Shown here: piece by piece, positions 21,650 to 34,230 of the stretch
How the letters are laid out: the number at the start of each line of letters is the position of its first letter
How positions within the stretch are numbered: the stretch's first letter is position 1
NCBI GenBank assembly: GCA_036971715.1
Contig: JAVHJL010000005.1
Coordinates: forward strand, 1,240,001 to 1,304,000
DNA: 64,000 nucleotides
Source of the DNA: Arthrobotrys musiformis
Lineage: Eukaryota > Ascomycota > Orbiliomycetes > Orbiliales > Orbiliaceae
Direction: 5' to 3'
The notes under the pieces: generated by a model
Told to the model about the DNA's origin: nothing
Database searches by the model: none
What the model saw: the letters and a program-made list of their open reading frames with translations, nothing else
Position numbers and translations under genes: made by a program

Positions 21650-24600
21650 TCACAAACCCGGTGCCGGCCGCATCCCCAACATACTCTCCGTACTCCTCAT
21701 GAACTTCCCAGTCCCCACAACCCCTTTCCTATTCATTCCACCTCCACCGCCACCCCCGGCGTCTACTCTTCCTTCGACACCTTCTGCAAAACCGATGGGT
21801 TCTGCCATAAACCCTCTATGCGTCTGCGGCATGTCTGTTGATAATTTATCTATATTACTTACAGAACTTAGATTACTATGCCTCCTGCTGACGACATGTA
21901 AAGGCTTTGGAATCAATGAATCCGTAGAATCAATGATCGGATGGCGGATTACGGTTACAGGCGATTTCACTGAGCGAGGGTGGGATTCATAGTACGTTGC
22001 TCCCAGCGGCGGAGTTTGCGATCTTGCTGTGAACTCGTTGTAGTTTCTTAAATGACTCGGGGCGGGGGATTGGAGGTGTCTTTCTGTGATTGGGATTTGT
22101 GGTTGGTGATGGTGTGCTTGCGGCGACATTGCTCGCGAGGGGTTACCGGAGGGGATGGAGGAGTTTGGAAGGTGTGGGATTAGGCCTTCTTGTTCTTCTT
22201 GGTTTTCTTCGTCTTCTTCGTCGAAGCCGCGGGCGTCGTGGAAGGCATCTTCGTCGGGTGATTCTTCGACTTGTGAGAGTTGTGAGGCGGCGTAGTAGTT
22301 TTGGCCGTTTCGGCGGAAGGAGCGGTTCGATGGGTGGGAACTGTATTGGCTTCCTGGGGCTGGGTAGCCTTCTTCTATTTCTTCTTCTTCTCCACCCCCG
22401 CCGCTACCCTCTGGTGCTGGGTTATCTGCACCCGGCATGGCGGGGAGGCCGTTGCTGCCACTGCTGCTTGAAGAAGTCGATGTTGAGGTGACGGAGGATA
22501 CTGATGTTGATATTAGATCTTGTTGGGATTCTGCGGCAGCATCGTCTCTTGTGTCTTGTCCGTGCAGCCATTTGTGATGCCGGAGTTTTTTATCAGAGTA
22601 TTTTAGTGCCGCTAGGATGGTGAGCTTATCCAACAGTAAGACTATTTACAGTTAATATATTTCCAATATGGAGGAGGGGTTATGGGGTCACATACGGCCA
22701 AGAAGCAACAGCATCATCATAGGTACCACCCACGGACTCGTCACAAACCCATCCATGCGCTTCTTACTCGTCGCCACTGTTGCTATAAGCCCGATAACCA
22801 ACCCAAATACCGTCCTATAAGCAATATGCAACCACTCATATCTATCCTTCGGCCACTTCATCAAATACGTAAATAACGCCAAAATCAGCAAAAACCCTCC
22901 GGCAGATACAAAAAAATATACAACAACGAGATTATAGATCCTCGAAAAACCGTCGAATTTCTTGTCGGTGTTGAATAATTGATCATTACTGGACGGTGCT
23001 TCGATATGGTACCCGCTAAAGATGGCGTACGCGCATAGATCCCACAGTTTATCAATCTGGTCTCTGATAAAAGTGGCATCACCGCTATCCCTCATCGGGG
23101 CGAGGTTGAATACGAATGCGGGTTCGGAGGCAACGATTTTTGCGGTTTCTTCGGGGAAGAAATCGTTGATGACGTCCAAGACACTGTTGGCTATTACCCC
23201 ACCGTTCACCTTTCCACCGTCGTTGTAGGCTGTGTCGAGGTTTGCGCCTAGGATGTTTAAGGCGGTTATTATGCCCTGCCAGATCATTAATTGCTGTTGT
23301 CCTTCGACGAAGAGGATCACGGCTAGGTGGAAGGGGAAATGAAGGATCGCCCAAAGCTGTTGGGGGACGGTGCTGTAGACGTAGTTTGGTTCGTCGTCGA
23401 AATAAAGCATATATAAGAAGTACTATATCACTTTTAGAACCCTTTTTATTTTTCTTACGGAGTAATAGGGGCCGGGGAACATACGATGCAGAGAATCCCT
23501 GAAATAGCCTGCCCGGACAGCGTAGGAGACCAACTTGTTGCACCCACGCCTTCATTCGTCAGACTGGTGGCACGGCATAGGCCGATTATACCCTCGCCCA
23601 TGACGATGAGCGTAAGCAGTCCCATCCGTTGGATCAAATGGGTGCCTTTGAAGCCCACGATCTTCCATTTGAGGGAGATGCTGAGCACGAGGACTGCTTC
23701 CAGACTTAAGACTACGTACCAGCCGATATAGCCTTTTGTGTTACTGGTTGCGGAGAAGGAGAATGCTAGCTGGAGGACATTAGCTTTTTTTAGTCGGGTA
23801 TATAATGGCAGGGTTGTTAAAAGTGGGGACCTACACCGAGAAAGAGGATCATGGATATGAACATGAGTATCGACATCAAGAGTAACGGCATCTTGGTTTT
23901 TGTGTATTGTCTAACCGTCCACCAGACTACAAAGTACTGAATTGCAATTGCGAATCTGGATGCAAAGAGTAGCAGTGAGAGGGTTTTAAACGCTTGCCAG
24001 TTTCTATAAATTCAGTTTCCATTAGCATTATAATATTATTTGCTTCTCCCTCGACTAGATGAAAGAGAGGGGTGGACATACTGCTCGGGATATCTTGGAT
24101 CAAACTTGGAGTTGATAGCAGAGAACCCCACCATTACACCAATCTGAAGTGCCTTCGCTATCCTCTGGATCAAACTATCCCCACCGAACCGCAGGTCGAA
24201 CAATGCGGCTTGTAGCCATGTAAACCACAGGACGGCGAAGTATCCAATATACGATTGTAAAGCTAAAAATACCACAAATTAGTAAAATCCCCTCGAATAC
24301 CACCCCATACAGTAATAAAGTCTTACTAGCACTATCATTAATCTGATGTGAATCCGTAAACGTCGTCAAATTCGCCACGAAGAATAAATCATAAAACAAC
24401 TCCACCCACGTCGCCTCCGCATGTCTAGTCCAGACCTTCTTCTCGTCGTCGACGAGTGCGGACGTTGGGAGATTTTCCTCGGGTTGCTTTTCTTCCAGTG
24501 GGACTGCGACGGCAGGTATCCTTTGTGACACCCGCTTTTCTCGAACACCCCTTATATCAAAAATATCGTCAGTATCTTTTACTGATATTGAGATTTTTGT

Positions 24601-24714
24601 TTTATTTTGGGGTGCATACTCATGTCTTTCCACCTTTGTATACCCACTATTCCGCGGCGGGTACCCACCGGCACTCTGATACGCCAACGGATTATGCTGT
24701 ATTAAATCTGCCAT
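21650..24714 (-). CDS. Fungal LtrA-family multi-pass membrane protein
   Basis: Six minus-strand exons join in phase: 24714..24327, 24262..24082, 24003..23835, 23769..23485, 23422..22696 and 22641..21650, giving 913 residues. The signature of the low-temperature-requirement A (LtrA) family is the first membrane segment, WVELFYDLFFVANLTTF, at about residues 100-116. Further family features are YFAVLWFTWLQAALFDLRF, LTLIVMGEGIIGL and FLLYMLYFD. Roughly ten hydrophobic segments follow up to residue 585. The last about 325 residues are a Ser/Gly/Glu/Pro-rich disordered tail with low-complexity acidic and Gly runs. LtrA proteins have no firmly assigned biochemical role; in Listeria the gene is needed for growth at low temperature. 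The start at 24714 is the ATG preceding ADLIQHNPLAYQSAGG; an in-frame upstream start at 24762 is possible. Long plus-strand frames here are antisense shadows. Confidence 0.9.
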
Positions 24715-27700
24715 CGTCGCATGCGATAAAAAGTATGGCAGGAAAAAGCGTGGCCGACGCAACTTTTTTGTAAACGAGAGTAAGAGGGCAAAGATGAGAT
24801 ATCTCTTCCTAAGGAATGGGAAAAACGAGCGAGAACATTAAGTGGCAGACGTGGGTATTTGATGACACGCATGTTTTTCGGGGGGTAGCTCGTGAGGTGT
24901 CATTTCTTTGTAAGGTGGTCGCTCGGGTTTGAGCTAACTTGCTGATGAGGGGGTTTTTCTTTCTGGGATATTGATGTTGATGTTATTGAGGGGTGGTTTT
25001 GTTATTCCTTTGGATGTTGCTGCTTCTGCTGCGGGGTTTGAGGCGGTAATGAAGAACGGAACATTGGGTATAATGAGCGGGTGGTTCCTGGATTGAAGTT
25101 CATAGGAATAGTTTTGGTAGACTCCCTGCTGAATGGTTGCATAGATTCAGTAACTTTTGGTCCCGCAACTATAGCTGTAGACCGTTTCGGGTTCCCGGCG
25201 GATATATTCTGAAAGTTGGTCCCAAATGTCATTGCGAGAGCAAAGTTAACAGTTCCTTCCGGTCCGTGCATTGCAAATTAAAATTTAAGAATTCAAGAGC
25301 GCGGAAATGGGGCGATTCCACGTGGCTGATAAGGATGGGAGAGAGTGGCATTGAGAAGGTGGGAAGAGACAGATTGAATTTTATACACGTTTTTATTTGT
25401 TTCTTGCGTGCTTTCCTCGAGGTCAGAGACTACAGAATTACCTCCCTCTCTTCCTTACCACGAGGATCCTCTCTTCTCCGCTTTTTTTACTTTCTTTGAA
25501 GCCTGTCAATGATTTTCCTTGGATATATTTTATATCCCTCACACTGACGGCCTTTGCAAAAAGCTTAGCTCAAAAGGCAAAGCGCAAGCTCCCGGAGCTA
25601 AGCCAGCTAGCCTAGCTTACGAGGCGAACGAACTAGCTGCCTCTTGACCCAAATCAAGCTGCAACGAGTGGAGCCGTGACGCCCGTTCGCGCCCTGAAAT
25701 TTCCGGATTAGAGGCCTTTTTTTCGACAGTTTCCATAAATTAGAAAATCGTCATATGCATATGAAGGCTTGTGATCATGTTAGCCTTTAGTCCCCCTGTC
25801 GGATCGCTCCGTGGCTGTGTGCGTGCGTATTGTTTTAACTAGATTTTATTTCCCTCTCCCCTCCTTTTTCGAGCTTTGAAACACATTCGATGGCAGGAGT
25901 TAGAGCTTGCGGTGTTGCATTATGGTCGATTTTTGAGCTGAAAACGGAAGTAGGAAGACTAGTAGCTGCTTAGGCCAGAGGATTGAGGCAAGAGGTTTTT
26001 TTTTGGTTTCGATTTATTGATGGGATGATGCAAAATCCGGATTGTAAATTATATTATATCGAATTATGATTTCTCTTCAAACCAAAGCCGTTTCAAGGAA
26101 AAGAAAGAAATGGACAAAATAAGTTAAGAAAGGAAGAGGGAAAGGAGCGGGGAATCCAACATTTCCAACACACTCATATACATAGTAAAACGGGGGGGAA
26201 AGAAAAAAAAAGGGAGTATTTTTTTATAGCAGAAAGGCCATTCCATTGCGAATAAGTATTGATGCTTTGCGTGATCGAATTTCGTAATTCAAGCCAGTAA
26301 CACACAAAACCCTGGTAAATCGAACTGCTTTACCGATCCCTCCCCATATGCACAGTACTGCTTCTGTATGTAGGGCCGTTAAAGAATGCTCAATCCTGGT
26401 TGGTCGGCGGGGAAAAAACTCTCTTTCTGGGGTTTTAAAAAAACAGGAACGTGGGCGGAATGTATGGGTGCGGAGAATGTGTTGCAGGTGTGGTAAATTA
26501 TTTTCTTTAGCTTTTTTTTGAAGAGCTCGCTTTGTGTCACCAGGCCGTTTTCTTCGGGATCCTGTTGTTTAGGATTGCCCGGATGACTTCTTCAAAATTG
26601 CAAAAAGTATTTGTAGAAGCTATTATAAATCTACGGGAACGTGATGGATTGGACTGTCTAATTGGGTGCCTCTTGGTGGCAAAAAAATAACAATAAGCAT
26701 TGGATACGGCACGAAAATGCGGGGAGCATCCCGTCCAAGGCGATATTAATATCACACTGCATATATACCACTGCGCTCTGTTAGACAGTCAAGGCACATG
26801 TCCTCACACGAAAAGAGCTTGGGCCTTTGAAGAAAATTCTTGATTTATATGGTCAATATGCCCAAAAACATTTCCTAGGGTTCACTATTGGAATTTTTGA
26901 TGGTGAATTGTAATTGCATGTGAATGGTTGGCGCCTTGCCAACCGCTGCCCTCGATCCGATCCGGGACCGCGTCGATAGTTTTAAAATATATTAACGCCT
27001 TCACCATTTTTAAAACCAGGGCATAGGGGGAACATTAGGCTGGATTCCAAGATATGGTTCTAGAATTCTCTTAATATACTTTATTCATACTTTGGCTTGG
27101 GTCGTATGTCGATTTTTGTGAATTTGAATCAACAAAGTACCGTTCCGGCGTCGGAATATATCAACCGGATAGAGACAACAGTTCTTAGATGGAGGAATTT
27201 GGTACTCTACGACGAATAAGGTGTATTGAAGAGTATTTAAACACCGGTTTCAACCCGAACACCATTGATTTCCAGGAATTGGCTCTTCGACCGACTCCAA
27301 TTGGTAAAATATTCAAATCGAAGCTCACGGTAAGATCTTCAAATCACGCCCAGTCTATCAATAAAGCTAAATAGACAAAATAATCAGTGGAATGTCGTAC
27401 CGGCAGCCTGAGATTGACAGCGGAGTACGATATGTGAGACTCGATCTCACAGAATTCACAGAAGCACCCAGGATGTTTGAATACTTGTCTCGGGGCTTAG
27501 GAGATATAACCCGTGGCCCCCAAGCCTAGGGCAGGATGCCAATATGTCGGCGGCGCCTGGATCTAGATCTCTATCCGTCCCGGAAAGCCCACGAAAACGA
27601 CATGAACCAGCGCCTACAGCTCGGCTAGAGAAGCCCATGGTATCCGAGAAACAACCTGGAGAATCCCTCGCCATCCTGCTTGTCTCATAGGCCGAATACC

Positions 27701-29445
27701 CCAATATCACTCCACTAACGCAGGGCTAGATGCAGGTTGGCGAAAGCTTGGTTGCAAAGTGGGTCCGGACGAAGGGCTCATCGAGGCGATATGTCATCCT
27801 GGTGAATGGAAGTTCTGCAAGAGACTCTTTTCAGCGTGCGGGGAAATTTAAAGGCAAATAGTCAAGGAACCTTTAAAGCTGGGGAACAGCCACTATTCCG
27901 ACATGCGACCGTCTCCAAATATCGCGATGGTGTTACATTTCCTGGAAATTACCGTATTTGATTCGTTCGGGCCTAGGGATATCTAGTACAAATACGTTAC
28001 CACATCGTTAAGTAATCCAGAGGCCGCTAATGTCGTTAACGGCAAAGAATCTTCTGACACGAATCGAAACCCAACGCTGCAAGCCTTCTTCCTTCTTTTT
28101 TCTTTTCTCCCTCCCCCTTCACATGACATTGCGCATATGTATGAGGGATATATTGTCGCAGAAAAACCCACTCTGGGGAAACTTTGCGGAGGTTATCACT
28201 GATAAGTGAACAAAAAAGAGGATATCTGGAGTAAGCTTGAGAAAGCAAGCGCAAGCCAAGCTTCCTATGATAGATAAGTGTCGTCTCGAGACGGTGGCCG
28301 GTGCGTTGCATGTGAAAATTTCTGGAGAAGTAGCCGAAACCATCAGTCGCACCTCGCACCTTGACCGGGGGGTTCTTCGAACGCCGCCCGACTGCCAGAA
28401 AATCACAAGGAAGCTCAAAGCAGAAGTGCAGTGCAGCAGCAAGTTGGATGGTGGTGGTACCTTGCATTCTTCTCGAAGGAAAAATAGTGAGACCGACCGA
28501 AATATGACGGCATCGGAATCAGTTGAGCCCTGCATGGGGGACATGAACATGGCATCTCGGTTGTGCGGTCTAAAATGAAAACTCGCAGCAGGAAAAATGC
28601 TGATAGTCAGATGTCATATGCCTTCGATTTTTGCTTTCTGGGCCGGGGACGAGTGTCATATAAAACCCGGCGCGGGGACACCATTCTCATGTCATTTTTA
28701 GACGGGTTGGAGACCTTTGTCATATAACGGCGAAGTATTTCGAAGCACGAAGCACCTTATCCTCTCACCACCGGGATTCATTCTCTTTTTAATTTGCAGA
28801 TTGCCATCATCCGTCGAGTCGACAGCTCGAAGGAATTCCTCGCTGGTTATATTAAGCCTCGAGTATTGAGCAATCCAGAACGTAATACAACCGACACAAG
28901 CCGGCACCGGACACGGAGGAACAGCATCTGCATCTGCACCCGTCTGCAATCTGCAGTGCAAGCGACGAAAGGGCACCTATATACTAAGAGATTTGAGGGA
29001 TTTTAATAGACGGAGATTCATTGGTTCCCGGCGACAGCACCAGCTGTGGAGTTAGCTTACCCGCGTGTGCATCCTGCAGCGAACTACTTGCTCCGCTCGC
29101 TCGATCCCTTGTTGCGTAACAAACGCCGCAGCACCGAAAGCAGCACAAACCAGACAAAGCAAGTCGAGTCGGGGCACCTTTACGTGACGCCCGGCCGTGG
29201 AGCTAGTAACCTAGACCTGGAAACTTGAAACAACAGAGTAAGTGATGAGTCGACGCCGGAGAGAAGGGCAGCAGCTGTCCTACCTAGTGCACAGGGAGGC
29301 ACAGGAGTCGAGAGGGGGTTTTTGTTTTCCATTTTGATTAGGCACTTGGTACGTAAGGATGTGGGTAGCTGATCAGACCGACTCGAAAGGAAGTTATATT
29401 TAGTGCGTCCGTCGGTGAGAAGGCGAATCGAAAAAGAAGCAAAAG
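24715..29445. other. Long gene-free region between LtrA-family and aspartate aminotransferase genes
   Basis: About 4.7 kb contain no supported gene. The tract mixes AT-rich parts (26000-26300, 26850-27120) with ordinary spacer. Frames such as 25137-25499, 27189-27374 and 28237-28578 have no recognisable domain or splice partners. There is a perfect 7-base-stem hairpin at 27433-27451. The last few hundred bases should be the promoter and leader of the aminotransferase gene. Undetected short genes or non-coding RNAs cannot be excluded. Confidence 0.4.
27433..27451. repeat. Short perfect hairpin
   Basis: TGTGAGA, a CTCGA loop and TCTCACA form a seven-base-pair stem with a five-base loop in otherwise gene-free DNA. 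No T run follows and no role is evident. Confidence 0.45.
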
Positions 29446-31343
29446 ATGCATTCCTCAAAGCTAAAAACGTCAACTTCCTCCTCCTCAACCTCCTACTCAC
29501 TTTCATCGACACAAGCATATTCGCATTCATCTTCTGCACAGCAACGTTTGGCCTCGATTTCCAATCACGTCAATCCGTCCTCGAGTAACAAAATGGCTTC
29601 TGCCTTCGAGACTATTGCTATGGCCCCAACCGACCCGTTATTTGGGTTGATGGCGGCTTATAGAGCGGACACTTTTGACAAGAAAGTCGACCTTGGAATC
29701 GGTGCCTACCGAGACGACAACGCCAAACCATGGGTTCTGCCCGTCGTCAAGAAGGTAAAGTGCTCGATCTCGTCAATTAAAATTTTAATTGAGTGGTAGC
29801 TGTACCAGCAGCTGTTGGGTGGCACGATTTTGCTGACAGACAGGAAGGCCGAAGAAATAATCCGCAACGACCCTTCCAAAAACCACGAATACTTGCCAAT
29901 CGCCGGTCTGGCCTCTTTGACCTCCGCTGCTGCTAAGCTGGTCTTCGGCGATGACAGTGCTGTTATCAGGGAGAAGAGGGTATGTGTTCAATATCGTCCA
30001 CGGCTGCAGCAACCTTATCAATCCACGTTGGTCCTTATCTAACATTGATATCTATCTAGGTCGTCTCCTATCAAACTATCTCCGGCACCGGTGCCGTCCA
30101 TCTCGGCGCCTTGTTCCTCGCAAAATTCTTCCCCAGACCGGACAATCAGGCGGTCTATCTCTCGAAACCAACCTGGGCCAACCATCACCAGATCTTCCAG
30201 AACGTTGGTCTTCCAATTGCAGAGTATCCTTACTTTGCTAAGGATACCTGTGGTCTGGATTGGGAAGGCTTGACCAGCACCCTCCAAACCGCTACCCCCG
30301 GATCGATAGTCTTGCTCCATGCCTGTGCCCATAACCCCACTGGTGTCGACCCGACCCAGGAACAATGGAAGGCTATCGCGGAGATCATGAAGGCTAGGAA
30401 CCTGTTCCCCTTCTTTGATACCGCATACCAGGGTTTCGCCTCCGGAGATCTTGCAAAGGATGCCTGGGCGATCCAATACTTTGTTGAACAAGGGTTCGAG
30501 CTCTGCGTCGCCCAATCGTTTGCGAAGAACTTCGGTCTCTACGGTCAGCGTGCTGGATGTTTCCACTTCGTTGCCGCTCCTGGACCACACGCAGAGGACC
30601 TAACCAAGAGAGTTGGCTCGCAGCTCGCCATCCTGACACGTTCTGAGATCAGTAACCCGCCAATCTACGGAGCCAAGATCGCGTCGACGGTTCTAAACGA
30701 CGCCCAATTGTTCGCTGAATGGAAGCAAGACCTTTGCACCATGAGTGGTAGAATCATCGCTATGCGAACAGCCCTCCGAGATAAGCTGGTGGAGCTCGGA
30801 ACTCCAGGAAACTGGGATCACATCACAAGCCAGATTGGAATGTTCTCCTTGTAAGCACTAACTCCGGCGTCGGGGGAAGCATATATGCTTTTTTGTAGCA
30901 CATCAGCTGATAAACATGATTCCTATAGCACCGGCCTGTCAGAACCACAAGTACTCAAGATTAGAGAAGAGGTAAGCTCCAGCTGTCTCAGAACAAGCTC
31001 CACCTTCTCCGGAGCGATAGGGGATTTAGGCTAATTACAAATCTGTCACTGTAGTTCCATATCTACATGGTAAGCTAGTCCCGGACCATCCGCGATTCTC
31101 GGAATGACTATTTTGCTGGGCCAGAACCTAAACAATTGCTAACTTGTGACGTGATCTGAAGACCAAGAACGGCCGGATATCCATGGTGAGTGTTGTGTTG
31201 CATCTTCCTCGTCGTTCTGCTTCCTGCCCCTCCTATTGGTTACTGACCAGAGCTCTTTCCTTCCAATTTAGGCTGGCCTGAATACCCACAATGTCGAGTA
31301 CGTTGCATCGGCCATCGACAAGGTCGTTCGTGAAGTCTCTTGA
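29446..31343 (+). CDS. Aspartate aminotransferase, with a possible mitochondrial-type N-terminal extension
   Basis: This PLP enzyme interconverts aspartate + 2-oxoglutarate and oxaloacetate + glutamate. Seven exons join in phase: 29446..29754 (or from 29593), 29848..29979, 30060..30850, 30929..30971, 31055..31069, 31162..31185 and 31272..31343. ATG 29593 gives 412 residues, the usual length of a cytosolic aminotransferase. ATG 29446 gives 461 residues, with a 49-residue Ser-rich leader free of acidic residues and bearing Lys/Arg, like a mitochondrial presequence. Core motifs are intact: VDLGIGAYRDD, HACAHNPTGVDPT, FDTAYQGFASG, SQSFAKNFG-type site with the PLP lysine (seen as QSFAKNFGLYGQRAG), SEISNPP and the C-terminal RISMAGLN substrate-binding segment. 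Two exons are tiny (15 and 24 bases). No peroxisomal SKL-type end is seen. Either one ATG or both may be used. Confidence 0.93.
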
Positions 31344-31900
31344 ATTACTTAAGTAATATATACGCACGCTCGTTTAGACAAGGGGAGAAGCTGTCCCCGA
31401 GGGGCCCTAGGGGGGCTGGATAGGTAATAGATGAGGGGCTTTCAGCCGAACGTGGGGACGCTGGGCCTGGGCCGGCTTTTACACGATACTTAATTAGACG
31501 CAATTAATCTCTACTTGCATCTATCTATACTATACAACTACTTATTCTTTGGATTGGGAGATATTGTTTCTTGCTTGCTTGCTTGTTTCGTTTTGGGTTC
31601 CACTTTCCATACGCACACTTGTACATATAATACCATGAATAGACAGACCGCAGTCTCAGGACGTTTTCCTCCGTTGAACATCGTTTATATTACAATATTG
31701 AAAACTGGTTGCCCTTTAGAGGATAGTGGAATCGATCGAACGTATGCTCGACTAATGCGCTGGCTTGTGAATTAACTATAATTCTAATGTTACAACCCCA
31801 AAGCTTCAAAGGCCGGTATTTCACTAACGCCGTATACGCCCCCGTCTAGATGCACAGAATCCATCATATATCGTACACTTCTCTCCAAAGAACATTTAAT
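31344..31900. other. Intergenic region between the convergent aminotransferase and LRP1 genes
   Basis: This holds both 3' UTRs. No gene is supported. A short TTGC tandem repeat lies near 31571-31587. Confidence 0.5.
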
Positions 31901-32781
31901 TTATTCCTGTTTTGCGGCCTTATCTTTCTTCTGCTTTTTCTTCTTGTCTTTGCGCTTCTTCTTCTTCCCTAGGTCATCGCCTTCCTTGGTGTCTACTTCA
32001 CGTTTTCTCTTCGATTCTTTTCTTATCCCTCTCCCCTCCACGTCAACATCGCCAGCAGGGCTAGCGTCACCTGTCTTTGGCGCGGGTGTAGCGCTGGCCG
32101 ACTTCCCAGTTTCATCTTCCGAGTCGCCGGTTACCAGTCTAACTCCACCATCTTCATCATCGTCACTGCTACTGTCGGGTGCTCTCTGTCCTAAGGGGTC
32201 TTTTACGCCCTCTCCCAGATCTCCAAGTTTCTCTTTCGCCTTCTCTTTTTGCAATCTAACGTTCTCCGCCCGTTCAAGATCGTATTTGTCGTTACCGGCC
32301 AGAGCAGCGGATATGAACCTGCCCGCGGCAGCTTTGTCTAGCACGAGGTTGTCGCGGGTATCTACACGAGCCGAGGACAATGATGCTGATGCGACCGGTG
32401 CCTTTTCTTCCTGCTTGGGTTCCTTGCTTTCTATGTCACGGATCTTTTGGAAGTATTGGCGGACGCGGGTCAGTTCTTTCATGATCGGGTGGTCGGCGGT
32501 TGGGGTGGCGCTGGTTTCAAGGTATGCTGTAGTTATTACATTTCTGAATTAGCATATATGTCTTTCCTATTGCCATCGACTCCAGGGGCATGGTAGGGCA
32601 TACAGTAGAGTAGCGTTTCGAGGGCGTACGTGGTGATGATGTAGAGTTTCGCCTTGTCGAACAGAGGCAGCATCGATGCATGTTTCGGAAGGTTCTGCTC
32701 CAGCAGGGGCTTCAGCGTCTGCGATATCGCATCGACGCTGTCCTCGAAGTCATCGAGGGCTGGCCATAACTCTGACTCCAT
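31901..32781 (-). CDS. LRP1: LRP1/RRP47/C1D-family nuclear exosome cofactor
   Basis: Proteins of this family (C1D, Rrp47) bind the N-terminus of the exosome nuclease Rrp6 in the nucleus and help process structured RNAs such as rRNA, snRNA and snoRNA precursors. Two exons, 32781..32604 and 32526..31901, join in phase 1 across a 77-base intron to give 267 residues. The Sas10/C1D domain covers roughly residues 1-100: ALDDFEDSVDAISQTLKPLL, then YIITTYALETLLYSYL across the splice, and the family block HPIMKELTRVRQYFQKIRDIE. The middle is acidic and disordered (SSSDDDEDGG). The tail is a Lys-rich run (KKKKRKDKKKKQKKDK), an RNA-binding and nuclear-localisation type feature. The gene diverges from ketopantoate reductase with 312 bases between starts. 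Confidence 0.88.
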
Positions 32782-33093
32782 TGCGGCTGGACAATTAGTC
32801 GGCTGGTCAGCCTGCTGTCGCAAATATCGTGATTGGGGAGGCTGTCGGATGTGTAGTTGTCGCGAGCTGCTGGTCGCTGGTGAGAGCTCAAGCGAAAAAT
32901 TATTTTAAGCCGCCTCTTGCGACCTCTTGCCTTGACCACATGCCCTGACCTCAAACCTTCGACTTCAACTTCAACCCACCATCACCAACCCCTCATTCAC
33001 GCCATGATCTAATATCCACCAGCTTACACTCTGGCTTCACCCGGCGAAGGAAACAATGGCCCACCCACCAACGACATAGCCACCACCCAAACC
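32782..33093. promoter_or_regulatory. Shared divergent promoter of LRP1 and ketopantoate reductase
   Basis: Only 312 bases separate the two start codons, so both promoters must lie here. The half next to the reductase gene is rich in CCA/CAC on the + strand. No individual factor site was assigned. Confidence 0.55.
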
Positions 33094-34230
33094 ATGAACA
33101 TCCTCCCGCGAATCCACATCCTCGGATCCGGCAACATCGGCTGCCTCGTAGCCCACTCCCTCCGCTCCCTCGCAAACCCCCCACCAGTCACCCTCCTCCT
33201 CCACAAAGCCGAGGTCCAACAAACATTCCGAAAATGTAGCAATCGCATCCGCGTGGAGCGGAATCGTATAGCCTCCCTCGTCGGTGGGTTTCAGCATGAA
33301 GTTACCGACCGTGCCATGTTCGAATCGTGGGCCTCGGCCGCCCCGAGTCCCATCCAAAACCTTATTGTCACGACAAAAGCACACCAGACTATCCCGGCTC
33401 TCGAGAGCATCCGGGATAGATTATCCCCCGATAGCACCATAATGCTATTACAGAACGGCATGGGTGTGCTGGAGGAGGTTAATTCAACAATCTTCCCGGA
33501 TGAGAAGACTAGGCCGAATATGGTCATCGGAATAACCAGCCATGGTGCACATACCATCCGTCCCTTCAACGTCATCCACGCCGGCTATGGCAAAATAGAC
33601 ATGTCGGTTGTGCCACGAGAACCCTTACCAAAGGGGGAATCATACTCCATCGCCACACCCACAATATTATCCTTCCCACAGGAAACAAGACCGTTTATTG
33701 AAACACTATTGGAATGCCATGACTTAAGTTATGGAATCACAAGCTACCCGGAGATACTAGCTGTGCAACTGGAAAAACTGGCAGTAAATGCGGTCATCAA
33801 TCCGTTATCTGTTATGTTTAATTGCTACAACGGCCAGTTGGTGTATAATTTCCCCATATCGAGGATGCTGCGGTTGATTCTTTTCGAATTCGCAAAGGTC
33901 ATCGCCGCGATGCCCGAGTTGGATAATATTCCATCGAGGGACATAAGGTTTTCCCCGGAGAGGCTGGAAAGGGTTGTTATTGGAACAGCTAAGAAGACGT
34001 CCGTGAATATAAGCTCCATGTTGCAGGATGTACGGAGCGGCAAGAATACGGAGGTGGAGTATATTAACGGCTACATCGTGAAGAAGGGAGCCGAGTTGGG
34101 GATCCCTTGTTCTGTGAACTTTATGCTTAGGGAGATGGTCAAGGCGAAGCTGGAGATGGTTGGTGCTAAGATAAGGGCTGATCTACCAATGGAAGATTTG
34201 AGCCGGGTACCATATAAAGAGATGTTATAG
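33094..34230 (+). CDS. 2-dehydropantoate 2-reductase (ketopantoate reductase)
   Basis: This enzyme reduces ketopantoate to pantoate with NADPH in pantothenate/CoA synthesis (the yeast PAN5 and bacterial panE step). It is a single exon of 378 residues starting at the first ATG. The N-terminal Rossmann motif is IHILGSGNIGCLVAHSL (residues 7-23). A lysine in TTKAHQTIPAL near residue 90 and LLQNGMGVLE follow. The C-terminal helical domain holds LEKLAVNAVINPL with the catalytic lysine near residue 227, and SSMLQDVRSGKNTEVEYINGY, with the conserved Ser and Glu, near 308-328. The domain order and key residues are complete. It lies between two minus-strand genes, diverging from LRP1 and converging on the RS-rich gene. 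Fungi often carry several paralogues of this family, so it may act on a related keto acid. Confidence 0.9.
   Translation: MNILPRIHILGSGNIGCLVAHSLRSLANPPPVTLLLHKAEVQQTFRKCSNRIRVERNRIASLVGGFQHEVTDRAMFESWASAAPSPIQNLIVTTKAHQTIPALESIRDRLSPDSTIMLLQNGMGVLEEVNSTIFPDEKTRPNMVIGITSHGAHTIRPFNVIHAGYGKIDMSVVPREPLPKGESYSIATPTILSFPQETRPFIETLLECHDLSYGITSYPEILAVQLEKLAVNAVINPLSVMFNCYNGQLVYNFPISRMLRLILFEFAKVIAAMPELDNIPSRDIRFSPERLERVVIGTAKKTSVNISSMLQDVRSGKNTEVEYINGYIVKKGAELGIPCSVNFMLREMVKAKLEMVGAKIRADLPMEDLSRVPYKEML

Noticed and set aside
21612..22491. Plus-strand frames of 126 and 133 codons
   Set aside because: They are antisense to the low-complexity tail of the LtrA-family gene.
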